Assembly (NCBI RefSeq): GCF_002688565.1
Contig: NZ_CP024011.1
Span: forward strand, 310,001-374,000
Source: Acinetobacter sp. LoGeW2-3
Lineage (GTDB): Bacteria > Pseudomonadota > Gammaproteobacteria > Pseudomonadales > Moraxellaceae
Length of the DNA stretch: 64,000 nucleotides
Direction: 5' to 3'
The notes under the pieces are model-generated. The model made no database searches. It was not told the origin of the DNA and saw nothing but the letters and a program-made list of their open reading frames with translations. A program made the position numbers and the translations under genes. Of this stretch, positions 25,661 through 34,037 are shown piece by piece. Numbering within the stretch: position 1 is the stretch's first letter; each line of letters begins with the position of its first letter.

Positions 25661-26544
25661 GCTAGGTTCTCCTCTAGTACATACTGTTTGGCTTCGCTAT
25701 GACCATGATCAACGACCACATCCATCCCAGTCGTTTTGTTTTCTTTGATTCCTTTAAAAACTGAAAGCGGATCTTCAAAATCTCGTGCATAACCTATCGC
25801 AAAGCAAGCACATTGATATCCCATAAGTTTCAACAGGTCATCATCAAGTGTTTTAGCTACCTCTGGTGGTGTGGAAATATATTGGTTTTCTTCCTGACGC
25901 AGCCAGCCTGCTGCATAAGTGATGTTAATTGCTTGACGATAAGAATCTGTCTTATTTTCACCCGCACCATGATAAATTTTACCTGTATAAAATAGTGCGG
26001 AGCCTTTTTTCATTTCAGCTGCGATAGATTCTTCCTGACTAAACTTTTGTTTAGTTCCTTTATACATACTTCCTGGAACCAGACGTGTAGCACCGTTTTC
26101 TTCGGTATAGTCCGTCATTGCCCAAAGTAAATTACATTGTGGTTCAAAATCATCGGGAAACTCGAAGAAATCCCATGCTAATTGATCCTGGTGTAGGACC
26201 TGTGCAGGTGAACCTGGATGAACAGTAATAATTTGAGTTAAGTGGAGCTGGTAAGTTGTAGACTTCTCTAAATGTTTGCCTACAACACCCAATACTGTTG
26301 GATGAGTAATTAACTGACGTGAAGTTACCGAGCGGGAAATCAGTGAGCCTGTCCTTTGTGTTTTAGCACCTAAAAACTTATCCCCACCAAATGGACTGGT
26401 ATCAATATATTCCGACGTTTCTTCAGCAATTTTATCCATTACTTCAGGATCAACTAGATTATCGACAATGACATAACCATGTTCTTTTAACTTAGCACTA
26501 ATCTCATCTGCAGTAGCTGTATTTGGTAATCTAATAAGTTCCAT
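25657..26544 (-). CDS. Phytanoyl-CoA dioxygenase (PhyH)-family oxygenase 2
   Basis: A 295-residue Fe(II)/2-oxoglutarate dioxygenase and paralogue of the one at 22378-23247. It has HQD at about 117-119, the distal His in IYHGAGEN around 198, and an Arg in SYRQAINITY for 2-oxoglutarate. ENGATRLVPGSMYKG matches the family. It leads a transcript with the Rid protein (4-bp overlap) and the LuxR regulator. Two related dioxygenases in separate transcripts with one permease suggest successive or alternative oxidations of one compound. The substrate is unknown; phytanoyl-CoA is only the family name. Confidence 0.87.
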   Translation of the reverse strand: MELIRLPNTATADEISAKLKEHGYVIVDNLVDPEVMDKIAEETSEYIDTSPFGGDKFLGAKTQRTGSLISRSVTSRQLITHPTVLGVVGKHLEKSTTYQLHLTQIITVHPGSPAQVLHQDQLAWDFFEFPDDFEPQCNLLWAMTDYTEENGATRLVPGSMYKGTKQKFSQEESIAAEMKKGSALFYTGKIYHGAGENKTDSYRQAINITYAAGWLRQEENQYISTPPEVAKTLDDDLLKLMGYQCACFAIGYARDFEDPLSVFKGIKENKTTGMDVVVDHGHSEAKQYVLEENLA

Positions 26545-26789
26545 TGTTAAACCCTCTTGTTATATGGTTGATAAAGCCAAATTAGAAGATTTAATAAGGT
26601 GCTGCATCTAACTTAAGTTATATAAAATGATTATTAATTTTAAAAATATAATTTGAATTAAAATTCAAGCGCATACATTAAAAAATATTTATTTTTCATA
26701 AATATTTTTTAATTCCATTTGCTACTACTTGCTTGCCTAATTATTACAACTCCAAACAATAACTGAATATGTTGAAAACATTAAATTCT

Positions 26790-26818
26790 TAGGTGGTGGC
26801 AATTGAACTCAACCTAAA
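26790..26818 (+). repeat. Degenerate att-like site
   Basis: TTAGGTGGTGGCAATTGAAC followed by TCAACCTAAA resembles the att copy at 18603 with a short internal deletion: both have GGTGG, CAATTGAACTCAA and CCTAAA in order. TTTACCCC repeats follow at 26867-26881, as TTACCC repeats do near the other two sites. It lies in the 484-bp gap between dioxygenase 2 and hsdM, where I see no gene. Confidence 0.45.
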
Positions 26819-27028
26819 TTTTTAATGAAATCTATCCATTAAAAAAATTTAAGCTCCTGATTTTTACCCCAATTTACCCCATTGTCTTATCAAACCCTTC
26901 ATCACGTCACAAATTGTCGTAACAACTAGCCTTTTACTAATGCTAGCCAAATCTTTTAAATTTCTTTTTATCTCATTTTTGCTAATATTCAGTTCAACTT
27001 CCATTCAAGCTTTTATACTGCAGTTACT

Positions 27029-29752
27029 ATGGCTATTAAAAAATCAGAACTCTATTCTTCACTTTGGGAAAGCTGTGACAACCTTCGTGGAGGCATGGAT
27101 TCAAGCCAATATAAAGACTACATTTTAGTTTTACTTTTTATTAAATATGTCAGTGATAAAAAAGAACAATTAGATTTTATCGACATCCCCGATTCTGCAA
27201 CTTTTAGTGCCATGATTGAGCTCAAAGGTAATGCTGAAATTGGCGACCTGATTAACAAACAAATCGTTGCGCCACTTGCCGAAGCTTGTGCGCTAAATGT
27301 CAAAGCAATGCCTGATTTTAATGACTCAACCAAATTGGGTGATGGTCAAGAAAAAGTAGATCGTTTAACTGACCTTATTGCGATTTTCCAACGACCAGAA
27401 CTTGATTTCTCTAATCACCTTGCCAATGGCGATGACTTACTTGGCGATGCATTTGAGTATCTGATGGGTCACTTTGCTTCTGAAAGCGGTAAAAGTAAAG
27501 GACAATTCTATACTCCAACAGAAGTCAGCCGTATAGTTGCCTCAATTGTCGGTATTGATGAATTTGAAGCACGTGGTGACACCACAGTTTATGACCCAAC
27601 CTGTGGTTCAGGCTCTCTACTCCTTCGCGTAGCAGCTAAATCCAATCGTGATGATATTTCTTTATACGGCCAAGAAAAAGATGCTTCGACAAGCATTTTG
27701 GCACAAATGAACATGTTCTTGCATGGTTCTCCAACGGCAGAAATCCGCCAAGGGAATACCCTTTCAACGCCTAAATTTCTTGTCGACGGTGAACTCCAAC
27801 GTTTTGATTTCATTGTGGCTAACCCGCCATTTTCAGATAAAAAATGGTCGATGGGCTTAGATGTTTCTACAGCAGATGCTGATATCTACGGTCGCTTTGA
27901 AGATTTTGGTATTCCTCCATCAAAACAAGGTGATTACGCTTATCTGCTTCACATTATCAAATCTCTAAAATCAACAGGTAAAGCGGCATGTATTCTGCCT
28001 CACGGTGTTTTATTCCGTGGTAATGCCGAAGCTGATATTCGCCAAAAATTAGTCGATTATGGTTTTATTAAAGCCATTATTGGTTTGCCTGCTAACTTGT
28101 TCTACGGTACAGGTATCCCTGCTTGTATTATCGTAATTGATCGTGAACATGCCGCAGCGCGTAAAGGCATTTTAATGATTGATGCGAGCCAAGGCTTTAT
28201 TAAAGATGGTGCAAAAAACCGTCTGCGTGAGCGTGATTTGCATAAAATCATCGATGCATTCAAGAATCCTGAACAGCATGACAAGCGTTATGCGCGTATG
28301 GTCGGTTTAGATGAAATCATTAAAAACGGCTATAACCTGAATTTGCCACGTTATATCGACAATAGTGAAGCTGAAGATATCCAAGATATTGAGGCGCATT
28401 TACAAGGTGGTATTCCAAATGCAGATATTGAAGATTTAGCTGACTACTGGAAAGTTTGTCCTCAGCTTAAGAACAAACTGTTTAGTCCTCTACGTGAAGG
28501 TTATGCTGCGCTTAACTGTGCGACGCATGAAGTTAAAAGCTTTATTAACCAAGATGCAGAATTCGTTGCATTTAAAGAAAAAATGCAAGCACATTTCCAA
28601 GTTTGGGCAGATCAAGCGGAAGTCAAACTGAAAGCACTCAAAGCCAATCAGTTTGAACCTAAAGAATTAATTACTGAACTATCAGAATCTTTACTTGCCC
28701 ATTATAAAGGTCAAGACCTTGTTGATCATTACAGTATCTATCAAATCTTAATGGATTACTGGGAAGGCATTATGCAGGATGATGCCTATATCATTGCTGC
28801 AGATGATTGGAAGGTCAATGCTGAACGTATTATTGAAACGGTAAAAGGTCAGCAAAAAGATAAAGGTTGGAAAGCCGACTTAGTACCAAAAGAAGTGGTG
28901 ATTAATCGTTACTTTGCTGATCGTCGTGATGAATTGGCACGTGAGCAAGCCAAGCTAGATGAGCTGACTCAAGAACTGACTGAGCATGAAGAAAATCATT
29001 CAGGTGACGAAGATATTCTTGAGCAAGGTATTAAAGAAAAAGACGTGAAAGAGCTTTGGCAATCTGAAGTGTTAGATGCTGCGCCAAAGGCCTATGCGGC
29101 TGATTTTTCAATTTACAGTGCAGCACAGCAACAACTGGAAAATGCGCAAGGTATTTTGGACGGTTTAGAAAAAGAAAATACAATTATTGCGTTAATGCTC
29201 AAAGCCAAAAATACCACAGCTAAAAAGATGGCTGCTTTTGCTGAACAACAGTCGAGTGAAGAAAAGTCGATTATTGAGCGTTATGCTACAGCCTTTACTC
29301 AGTTAAAAAATGCAAAAACTCTCATGAAAAATAAATATGAGATTTTTGAGTCTGGGATTTCTGAGTTAATTACAAATAATCAAGGTGAAGATTCGCTAGA
29401 TAATTTTGATAATTTGGCAGTGCTTTATCGTTGGATGGATTTAACCTATCAGATTAAAGCTCAAAAGACCTTGGTGAAAGATTTAGAAACCAAACTGGAT
29501 ACCGATACTTTTAATTATTATTTCAATTTAACCGAGTCTGAAATTAAGGAATTAGTGACTGACGATAAATGGCTTGCCGATTTAGCCAAGCAAATTAATG
29601 CTGATGTTGAGCGTGTGGCACAGCGTTTAACGGTACGTGTACGTGAGTTGGCGGAGCGTTATGAGTTTACTTTAGGGCAATTGACGCAAAGTGTTGAGGA
29701 TTTAGAAAAGCAAGTTGAGGCTTATTTAGTTGCAATGGGGTTTGAAGTATGA
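27029..29752 (+). CDS. hsdM: Type I restriction-modification methyltransferase HsdM, long form
   Basis: The 907-residue protein starts with the HsdM N-terminal helical domain (SSLWESCDNLRGGMDSSQYK), then has the N6-adenine methyltransferase motifs: DPTCGSGSLL at about 189-198 (AdoMet) and NPPF at about 265 (catalysis), preceded by KGQFYTPTEVSRI. Ordinary HsdM proteins have about 500-530 residues; here another 380 mostly helical, charged residues follow, with coiled-coil-like segments around 640-760. Its stop overlaps the start of hsdS (ATGA). The hsdS gene is cut by an IS and no hsdR is in the window, so restriction is probably lost and target recognition impaired. Confidence 0.9.
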   Translation: MAIKKSELYSSLWESCDNLRGGMDSSQYKDYILVLLFIKYVSDKKEQLDFIDIPDSATFSAMIELKGNAEIGDLINKQIVAPLAEACALNVKAMPDFNDSTKLGDGQEKVDRLTDLIAIFQRPELDFSNHLANGDDLLGDAFEYLMGHFASESGKSKGQFYTPTEVSRIVASIVGIDEFEARGDTTVYDPTCGSGSLLLRVAAKSNRDDISLYGQEKDASTSILAQMNMFLHGSPTAEIRQGNTLSTPKFLVDGELQRFDFIVANPPFSDKKWSMGLDVSTADADIYGRFEDFGIPPSKQGDYAYLLHIIKSLKSTGKAACILPHGVLFRGNAEADIRQKLVDYGFIKAIIGLPANLFYGTGIPACIIVIDREHAAARKGILMIDASQGFIKDGAKNRLRERDLHKIIDAFKNPEQHDKRYARMVGLDEIIKNGYNLNLPRYIDNSEAEDIQDIEAHLQGGIPNADIEDLADYWKVCPQLKNKLFSPLREGYAALNCATHEVKSFINQDAEFVAFKEKMQAHFQVWADQAEVKLKALKANQFEPKELITELSESLLAHYKGQDLVDHYSIYQILMDYWEGIMQDDAYIIAADDWKVNAERIIETVKGQQKDKGWKADLVPKEVVINRYFADRRDELAREQAKLDELTQELTEHEENHSGDEDILEQGIKEKDVKELWQSEVLDAAPKAYAADFSIYSAAQQQLENAQGILDGLEKENTIIALMLKAKNTTAKKMAAFAEQQSSEEKSIIERYATAFTQLKNAKTLMKNKYEIFESGISELITNNQGEDSLDNFDNLAVLYRWMDLTYQIKAQKTLVKDLETKLDTDTFNYYFNLTESEIKELVTDDKWLADLAKQINADVERVAQRLTVRVRELAERYEFTLGQLTQSVEDLEKQVEAYLVAMGFEV

Positions 29753-30022
29753 ACTCTGTGAACGAAGTTGTATTAACTGATATCGGCCATCTTGCAAAAG
29801 ATTGGGAAATTAAAACACTTGAGCAAATTAGCTCATTAATGACGAATGGATTCGTTGGAACAGCCACATCTCATTATGTAGATGAACAAAATGGAATTCT
29901 TTACATACAAGGCTATAACGTTGAGCAAAATAGTTTTAATTTGAATGGCATTAAGTATGTGTCAAAAGAATTTAATGCAAAGCATCTCAAATCTCAGCTT
30001 AAAGAAGGAGATTTACTCACTA
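29749..30022 (+). pseudogene. hsdS: HsdS specificity subunit, truncated by IS copy 2
   Basis: Ninety-one native codons begin a type I specificity subunit: KDWEIKTLEQISSLMTNGFV and GILYIQGYNVEQNSFNLNGI belong to the first target-recognition domain. At 30023 the right end of the IS begins and the frame runs 14 codons into it before a stop (30066). A full HsdS has about 400-450 residues with two recognition domains, so only a quarter of one domain region remains. The missing part is not on the other side of the IS, so a deletion accompanied or followed the insertion. The 4-bp overlap with hsdM marks the old operon. Confidence 0.88.
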
Positions 30023-30057
30023 TGGACTGCTCCCAGTATCCTAGACACGAGACGGCC

Positions 30058-30864
30058 TCATTTTGAAGCTGCCTCAAAGGCTTCCGGACTCATCCCATCG
30101 AGATGCGAATGACGCCTGATTCGATTGTAAAACATCTCGATGTAATCAAATACATCTGCACGAGCCATTTCTCGTGTTTTATAGATCCTCTTTTTAATTC
30201 TTTCCTTCTTCAAGCTGCTAAAAAAGGATTCAGCAACAGCATTGTCCCAACAGTTTCCACGACGACTCATACTCGGAACTAAATTATGCTTCTGACAGAA
30301 TTTCTGCCAGTCTCCGCTACTGTATTGTGAGCCTTGGTCTGAGTGTATGATCACAGGTTCATTGGGTCTGCGTCGCCATACCGCCATTAAAAGTGCATCC
30401 AAAACGATATCCTTGGCAAGCGTAGGTTTCATTGACCAACCGATGACTTTTCTCGAATATAAATCGAGAACCACAGCCAGATATAACCAGCCTTGCCAGG
30501 TGCGGATGTAGGTAATATCAGTCACCCAAGAGGTATCCGGTGTGTTTACAACAAATTCTCGATTTAAATGGTTAGGTGGCACAATCTGAGGACGACCACG
30601 ACCATAGCTTTTATGCTTCTTATATCCTCGAACAGCGGCAATACCATTGTGCTTCATGATCTTCAGCACACGATTAGGTCCACAGCTTTCACCTAGCTCT
30701 TTAAGATCCAGCGTAATGCGACGATAACCGTAGATGCCATAACTGGCATCATAAGAAGAACGGATGAGCTGTAATAACCGCTTATCTTCAATAGTCCTGC
30801 CTGATTCGGGTTCATGCAACCAAGCATAGTAGCCAGCACGAGCAATCTTAAGAACCCGACACAT
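30058..30864 (-). CDS. IS3-family transposase OrfB, copy 2
   Basis: The protein is identical in sequence to OrfB of copy 1, with the same DDE residues (WVTDITYI, IIHSDQGSQ, NAVAESFF). As there, the frame is open upstream to the slip site and the real product is probably OrfAB. Nothing is broken. Confidence 0.93.
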   Translation of the reverse strand: MCRVLKIARAGYYAWLHEPESGRTIEDKRLLQLIRSSYDASYGIYGYRRITLDLKELGESCGPNRVLKIMKHNGIAAVRGYKKHKSYGRGRPQIVPPNHLNREFVVNTPDTSWVTDITYIRTWQGWLYLAVVLDLYSRKVIGWSMKPTLAKDIVLDALLMAVWRRRPNEPVIIHSDQGSQYSSGDWQKFCQKHNLVPSMSRRGNCWDNAVAESFFSSLKKERIKKRIYKTREMARADVFDYIEMFYNRIRRHSHLDGMSPEAFEAASK

Positions 30865-30911
30865 CGTTTTAATCTTAAATTGATGGCTGTATTCCAGGAT
30901 AAACTGATACT

Positions 30912-31196
30912 TTACTCGGGCAGGCTTGCAAAGTACCTTGCGGCCTTTTTTAGAATATCCCGTTCCTCTTCAGTTTGTTTGAGCTGACTTTTAAGGCGAA
31001 GGATTTCTTTCTTTGCTTCGAGTAGTTCATGTTCATCAGGGTTGTTGCGTAAAGGCTGTACGGCCTTTAGCCATTTATAAATGCTGTGCTGTGATACACC
31101 TAAACGTTCTGCCACATCGGTGACAGAATATCCACGTTCAGTAATCAATTTAACAGCTTCATCTTTAAATTCTGGGGTGTATCGTTGTCCACTCAT
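30912..31196 (-). CDS. IS3-family transposase OrfA, copy 2
   Basis: The 94-residue helix-turn-helix/coiled-coil subunit is identical to that of copy 1, with the same A-AAA-AAG slip site near its end (about 30945-30951 on the minus strand). Confidence 0.93.
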   Translation of the reverse strand: MSGQRYTPEFKDEAVKLITERGYSVTDVAERLGVSQHSIYKWLKAVQPLRNNPDEHELLEAKKEILRLKSQLKQTEEERDILKKAARYFASLPE

Positions 31197-31270
31197 AATG
31201 TTCTCTCCTATGCAAAAAGAATAGACGAAATTTGTCTAGGAGAGTGGTGGCAGTCCATATCTAACTAAAA

Positions 31271-31297
31271 GGTGTCTACAAAATCGGTGGCTATTCA
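31271..31297 (-). repeat. Remnant of an insertion-sequence terminal repeat
   Basis: On the minus strand TGAATAGCCACC, GATTTTG and TAGACACC repeat the end remnant found at 15262-15287. It begins exactly 40 bp before the outer end of IS copy 2. No transposase of its own is left beside it. Confidence 0.6.
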
Positions 31298-31400
31298 GGC
31301 ATTTTTATTGTAGTAGTCTATTGTTTTCATTAATAACACTTAGGCTAAAGTTTTCTTCAGTCTACAAGAAAACAAAAAAATAAGGGAGCTGATGCTACCC

Positions 31401-31631
31401 TTATTCTCGTTCCGCTAACTTACTTTCAATCCATTGATTGATTTCATGCGCTGACCAAGCAATTCGATTTTGAGAAATCTTCACACTCTTTGGAAAGCTT
31501 GGATCATAGTAAGGCGAGTACTCATCCATCATGGCATAGATGGTTGATCGACTCAGTGCAGTGAATTGAATGACTTGTTTAATACTGATGAGTTGGTTCA
31601 TTTGGAAGGTTTGACCGATAAACGCATTCAT
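31401..31631 (-). CDS. alpA: AlpA-family regulator
   Basis: A 76-residue MerR/excisionase-like winged-helix protein of the AlpA (Phage_AlpA) family: ISIKQVIQFTALSRSTIYAM, YDPSFPKSVKIS, NRIAWSAHEINQWIESKL. Such proteins act in P4-type elements as activators of the integrase or as excisionases. The ATG at 31631 is preceded by AGGAGAAACATC and is preferred over a start 14 codons earlier. It is the intact relative of the pseudogene at 7219-7410. It may be the control gene of the element that carries the integrase at 38685; the integrase is far away, so this is inference. Confidence 0.85.
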   Translation of the reverse strand: MNAFIGQTFQMNQLISIKQVIQFTALSRSTIYAMMDEYSPYYDPSFPKSVKISQNRIAWSAHEINQWIESKLAERE

Positions 31632-31722
31632 GATGTTTCTCCTAATCATTGAAGCGAGCGGTGATTCGCTCAAATGATAGAGCCATCTGTAAAATTTAAA
31701 CTGAGCATGGGTAGCACTAGCT

Positions 31723-32604
31723 TTAATTCACTTTTTGTACCGATTGCTTCAGTTCATTTTGAATGCTGTTCGTAGGTATAACATTCTCCTGATGAACTTC
31801 TTCTGAGTTATAGAACTCATCAATCACATCCAAACCCTCTTCCACATCCATCTCAAATAGTGCATTGGCAAAGCCTTGTCGAGCAGTCTGATCGAGCCCA
31901 TCCTGACTAAACCCTGCCTGCTGCATTTGATTGTGCAACTCTTTCGCTGTATGAATCGCCTCTTTTAAACTCACTCCTTCTCTTAGTGTTAAATCCACGT
32001 AGTAAACAGGTTGACGATAACTCTGCGTTGTACTTTTACCACGTAAGGTTAGCTGTAACGGTAGACATGAAAGTAATCCATTCGAAGCGGCATGGTAGTA
32101 GCTTAACCTCGCAGCCAAGGTCCGAATGCTATTAAAGCCCGTGGTTCTAAAAATGAATGTGCCAAACTCATCCGACTCATCAAGATTCACATGCAAACGT
32201 CCATAAGGTTTACAGTTGCCGCCTTGTGCCAAAGAACATAAATCTGGTGAAGGACATGGATGCTGCTCTACCCCTTGGCTAGTAATACGCTGACAGGTCT
32301 GACCATCTCCAACACATATAGGTCGTCCAGTCTGTCGATCAAATAAACTGTACTCTGCGCGTAAGTTCAGATCAGGATCATTGAAGATCATACGTACAGG
32401 GATTGTTCTTAGTTTTTGATTTGGTGCATTGGCACGTAGCTGTTCATCAAGTGGATGTTTGACCCAACCGTCTTTGTTTTGAATTTGGGAGGTAATAGTG
32501 AATTGATCATCCTTTTCAGGCAGACGTTTGCCGTACTTTTCCACCACTCGACCAATACTGATGCGACCTAAAATAGGTGGTGTAATCGCTAAACCTTTAA
32601 TCAT
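31723..32604 (-). CDS. Cys-rich protein of a plasmid/phage recombination module
   Basis: A 293-residue protein from the ATG at 32604, which has AAGGATAA at the right distance; the frame goes 17 codons further upstream. The first part (MIKGLAITPPILGRISIGRV) is well ordered. Around residues 100-145 lie CVGDGQTC, CPSPDLC and GGNC, a likely zinc site, followed by GRLHVNL and TTGFNSIRTLAARL. Similar proteins next to YqaJ and DUF932 genes in integrated elements are called hydrolase or metal-binding protein; I also considered the Gp3-like recombination directionality factors. It is the last of three genes here on the minus strand. Role: unknown part of the recombination/replication module. Confidence 0.5.
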   Translation of the reverse strand: MIKGLAITPPILGRISIGRVVEKYGKRLPEKDDQFTITSQIQNKDGWVKHPLDEQLRANAPNQKLRTIPVRMIFNDPDLNLRAEYSLFDRQTGRPICVGDGQTCQRITSQGVEQHPCPSPDLCSLAQGGNCKPYGRLHVNLDESDEFGTFIFRTTGFNSIRTLAARLSYYHAASNGLLSCLPLQLTLRGKSTTQSYRQPVYYVDLTLREGVSLKEAIHTAKELHNQMQQAGFSQDGLDQTARQGFANALFEMDVEEGLDVIDEFYNSEEVHQENVIPTNSIQNELKQSVQKVN

Positions 32605-32824
32605 GGCTATTATCCTTTTTTCTTTCTTTACAGAATTGACTGTTCTATAGAGCACTCTTTTCCTCTATCCCACCTTGCACACAATAAAAATCACAAAGCG
32701 AAAATATTGGTTGTAGGAAAATGGATGTGCATTTAAGCAAAGCTGCCCAAACGCCCTTTCTTCACTCGGTGTTGAAGGGGCAGATCGGTCGGCTTTGCAC
32801 GTTTTTTGTTTTGAGGGGAAGGAT

Positions 32825-33883
32825 TCAATCGGTATAGATATTGAATCGACGGCTACCTGCTTTGGGCAGTGGATAGAGCTCAATCAGATCAGGCTGATGC
32901 TGAAGTAAAGCTTTGGTGTTCAGCCCCATACTGTCTTGTGCTTTTTTCCAGACGACTGAACCATTTAAGAACGTTGCTCGCTCCGCATCTTTCATCAACA
33001 TCTGGATTTCATGTTTGAGCTGATTGAAGTTCTGCTGATGTTCATCTATCTGCCTCTTCTCTTGAATAAGCTGATCGAAGTACTGATTGGCTGTTATATC
33101 CTGGCTCAGATCTTCAGTAGTTAAAGGCACATGTTGGGGGTAAAGCACTTGAATGGCTTTAGCAGCTGATTCACTGGCATCAACAGATGGTGGAATGTCT
33201 TTTTCCACACATTCCCAAAAGTAGCGTTCAGCATTGGTGATGTGCTCTATCACTGACTCAGAACGTGTCACTTTAAAGATCTTGGTTTCATGCCCACAGA
33301 GTAAGACACAAACATGAGCTGCCTGTTTTCCTGTGACTGCCAATTGATGTTGAACTTGGCACAGTACATATAGAGGTACACCATCACGCCAAAGCTTAGC
33401 GCCATGTTCTCCTGCTGTTTTACATTCAAGAATCTGTACTTCATCACTGCCCACTACGGAGTAATCTAAGTTTGCCAACATGAAATGTTTGTCAGGATCT
33501 GGATGTTGCAACACTGCATTGATCCGTCTGACTTTATGGTTGGTATGCAGACTATAGAACTCAGCGACTAAAGGTTCGAGCTGCTTACCCCAATATAGTG
33601 GTGCAAGACCTGAACTTTCATCTTCAATACTTTGAGGCTGCCTCCCTGTTTTAATCAACCATAGTTCAAGCATCGACATATAGGGATTTAAGCCACATGC
33701 TGTGGCTGCATCACTACTGCCAATGCCTTGCTTACGTACATTTAACCAAGTCTCATAGTCCATACCTTTGGTATTTATTAGACGTTTGGCAGTTGTGCTT
33801 TTTCGAGCGAGTCCTTTATCAGAGGGTGATAGTGGAATTGGAGCTTTTAAGCTATTCAGTTGATTCAATGTTGTTTGTTGCAT
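32825..33883 (-). CDS. YqaJ-family viral recombinase/exonuclease
   Basis: A 352-residue nuclease of the lambda-exonuclease-like YqaJ group. Landmarks of the PD-(D/E)XK fold are seen: RKQGIGSSDAATACGLNPY at about 49-68, WGKQLEPLVAEF around 100, the Asp in ANLDYSV (about 140) and ECKTA (about 150) with catalytic Glu and Lys, then a Gln-rich QVQHQLAVTG helix. It would chew one strand of double-stranded DNA ends to prepare annealing by a partner. A strong terminator separates it from the upstream DUF932 gene, so it has its own promoter near 33890. Confidence 0.85.
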   Translation of the reverse strand: MQQTTLNQLNSLKAPIPLSPSDKGLARKSTTAKRLINTKGMDYETWLNVRKQGIGSSDAATACGLNPYMSMLELWLIKTGRQPQSIEDESSGLAPLYWGKQLEPLVAEFYSLHTNHKVRRINAVLQHPDPDKHFMLANLDYSVVGSDEVQILECKTAGEHGAKLWRDGVPLYVLCQVQHQLAVTGKQAAHVCVLLCGHETKIFKVTRSESVIEHITNAERYFWECVEKDIPPSVDASESAAKAIQVLYPQHVPLTTEDLSQDITANQYFDQLIQEKRQIDEHQQNFNQLKHEIQMLMKDAERATFLNGSVVWKKAQDSMGLNTKALLQHQPDLIELYPLPKAGSRRFNIYTD

Positions 33884-33925
33884 AGTGCTTCCTTATTAAT
33901 ATTCTGATCTGTAGAAATTTTCCGC

Positions 33926-33960
33926 ATAAAAAAACCATGCATGACTTGAGTCATGCATGG
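33926..33960 (-). terminator. Strong terminator after the DUF932 gene
   Basis: CCATGCATGACT and AGTCATGCATGG form a perfect 12-bp stem with a two-base loop (33935-33960); on the minus strand seven T follow. It lies 78 bp after the DUF932 stop and 43 bp before the YqaJ start, so the two genes are separate transcripts or read-through is limited. Confidence 0.85.
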
Positions 33961-34037
33961 CTTCAATAGGCGTTATTTCGAAGGGCTGTAAAAGGTAAAG
34001 TGGTATAAAGGCTGTCAGCGTTAGCTCATTTTAATCT

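Larger units (their letters stand above)
30023..31257 (-). mobile_element. IS3-family insertion sequence, copy 2 (1235 bp, inverted)
   Basis: This is the same element as at 15302-16536, in reverse orientation, with identical encoded proteins and the same terminal repeats. The flanking bases are CTA on the hsdS side and TAT on the other, so no clean target duplication is seen. Between the two copies lie 13.5 kb in inverted-IS configuration. As with copy 1, a 26-bp IS-end remnant begins exactly 40 bp outside its orfA-proximal end. Confidence 0.92.

Noticed and set aside
26940..27128. Small 62-residue frame with a signal-peptide-like start before hsdM.
   Set aside because: It overlaps the start of hsdM by 100 bases in another frame, and its second half is the shadow of hsdM.
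16537..30022. Inversion of the segment between the IS copies by recombination.
   Set aside because: After an inversion the flanking bases should pair across copies (TTT with AAA, TAT with ATA). The bases seen, CTA and TTG, do not fit.
15302..31257. Composite transposon bounded by the two inverted IS copies.
   Set aside because: The outer flanks (TTT on the left, TAT on the right) do not match as a target duplication, and the segment includes an att site and an integrase that explain it better. Movement as one unit is not supported.
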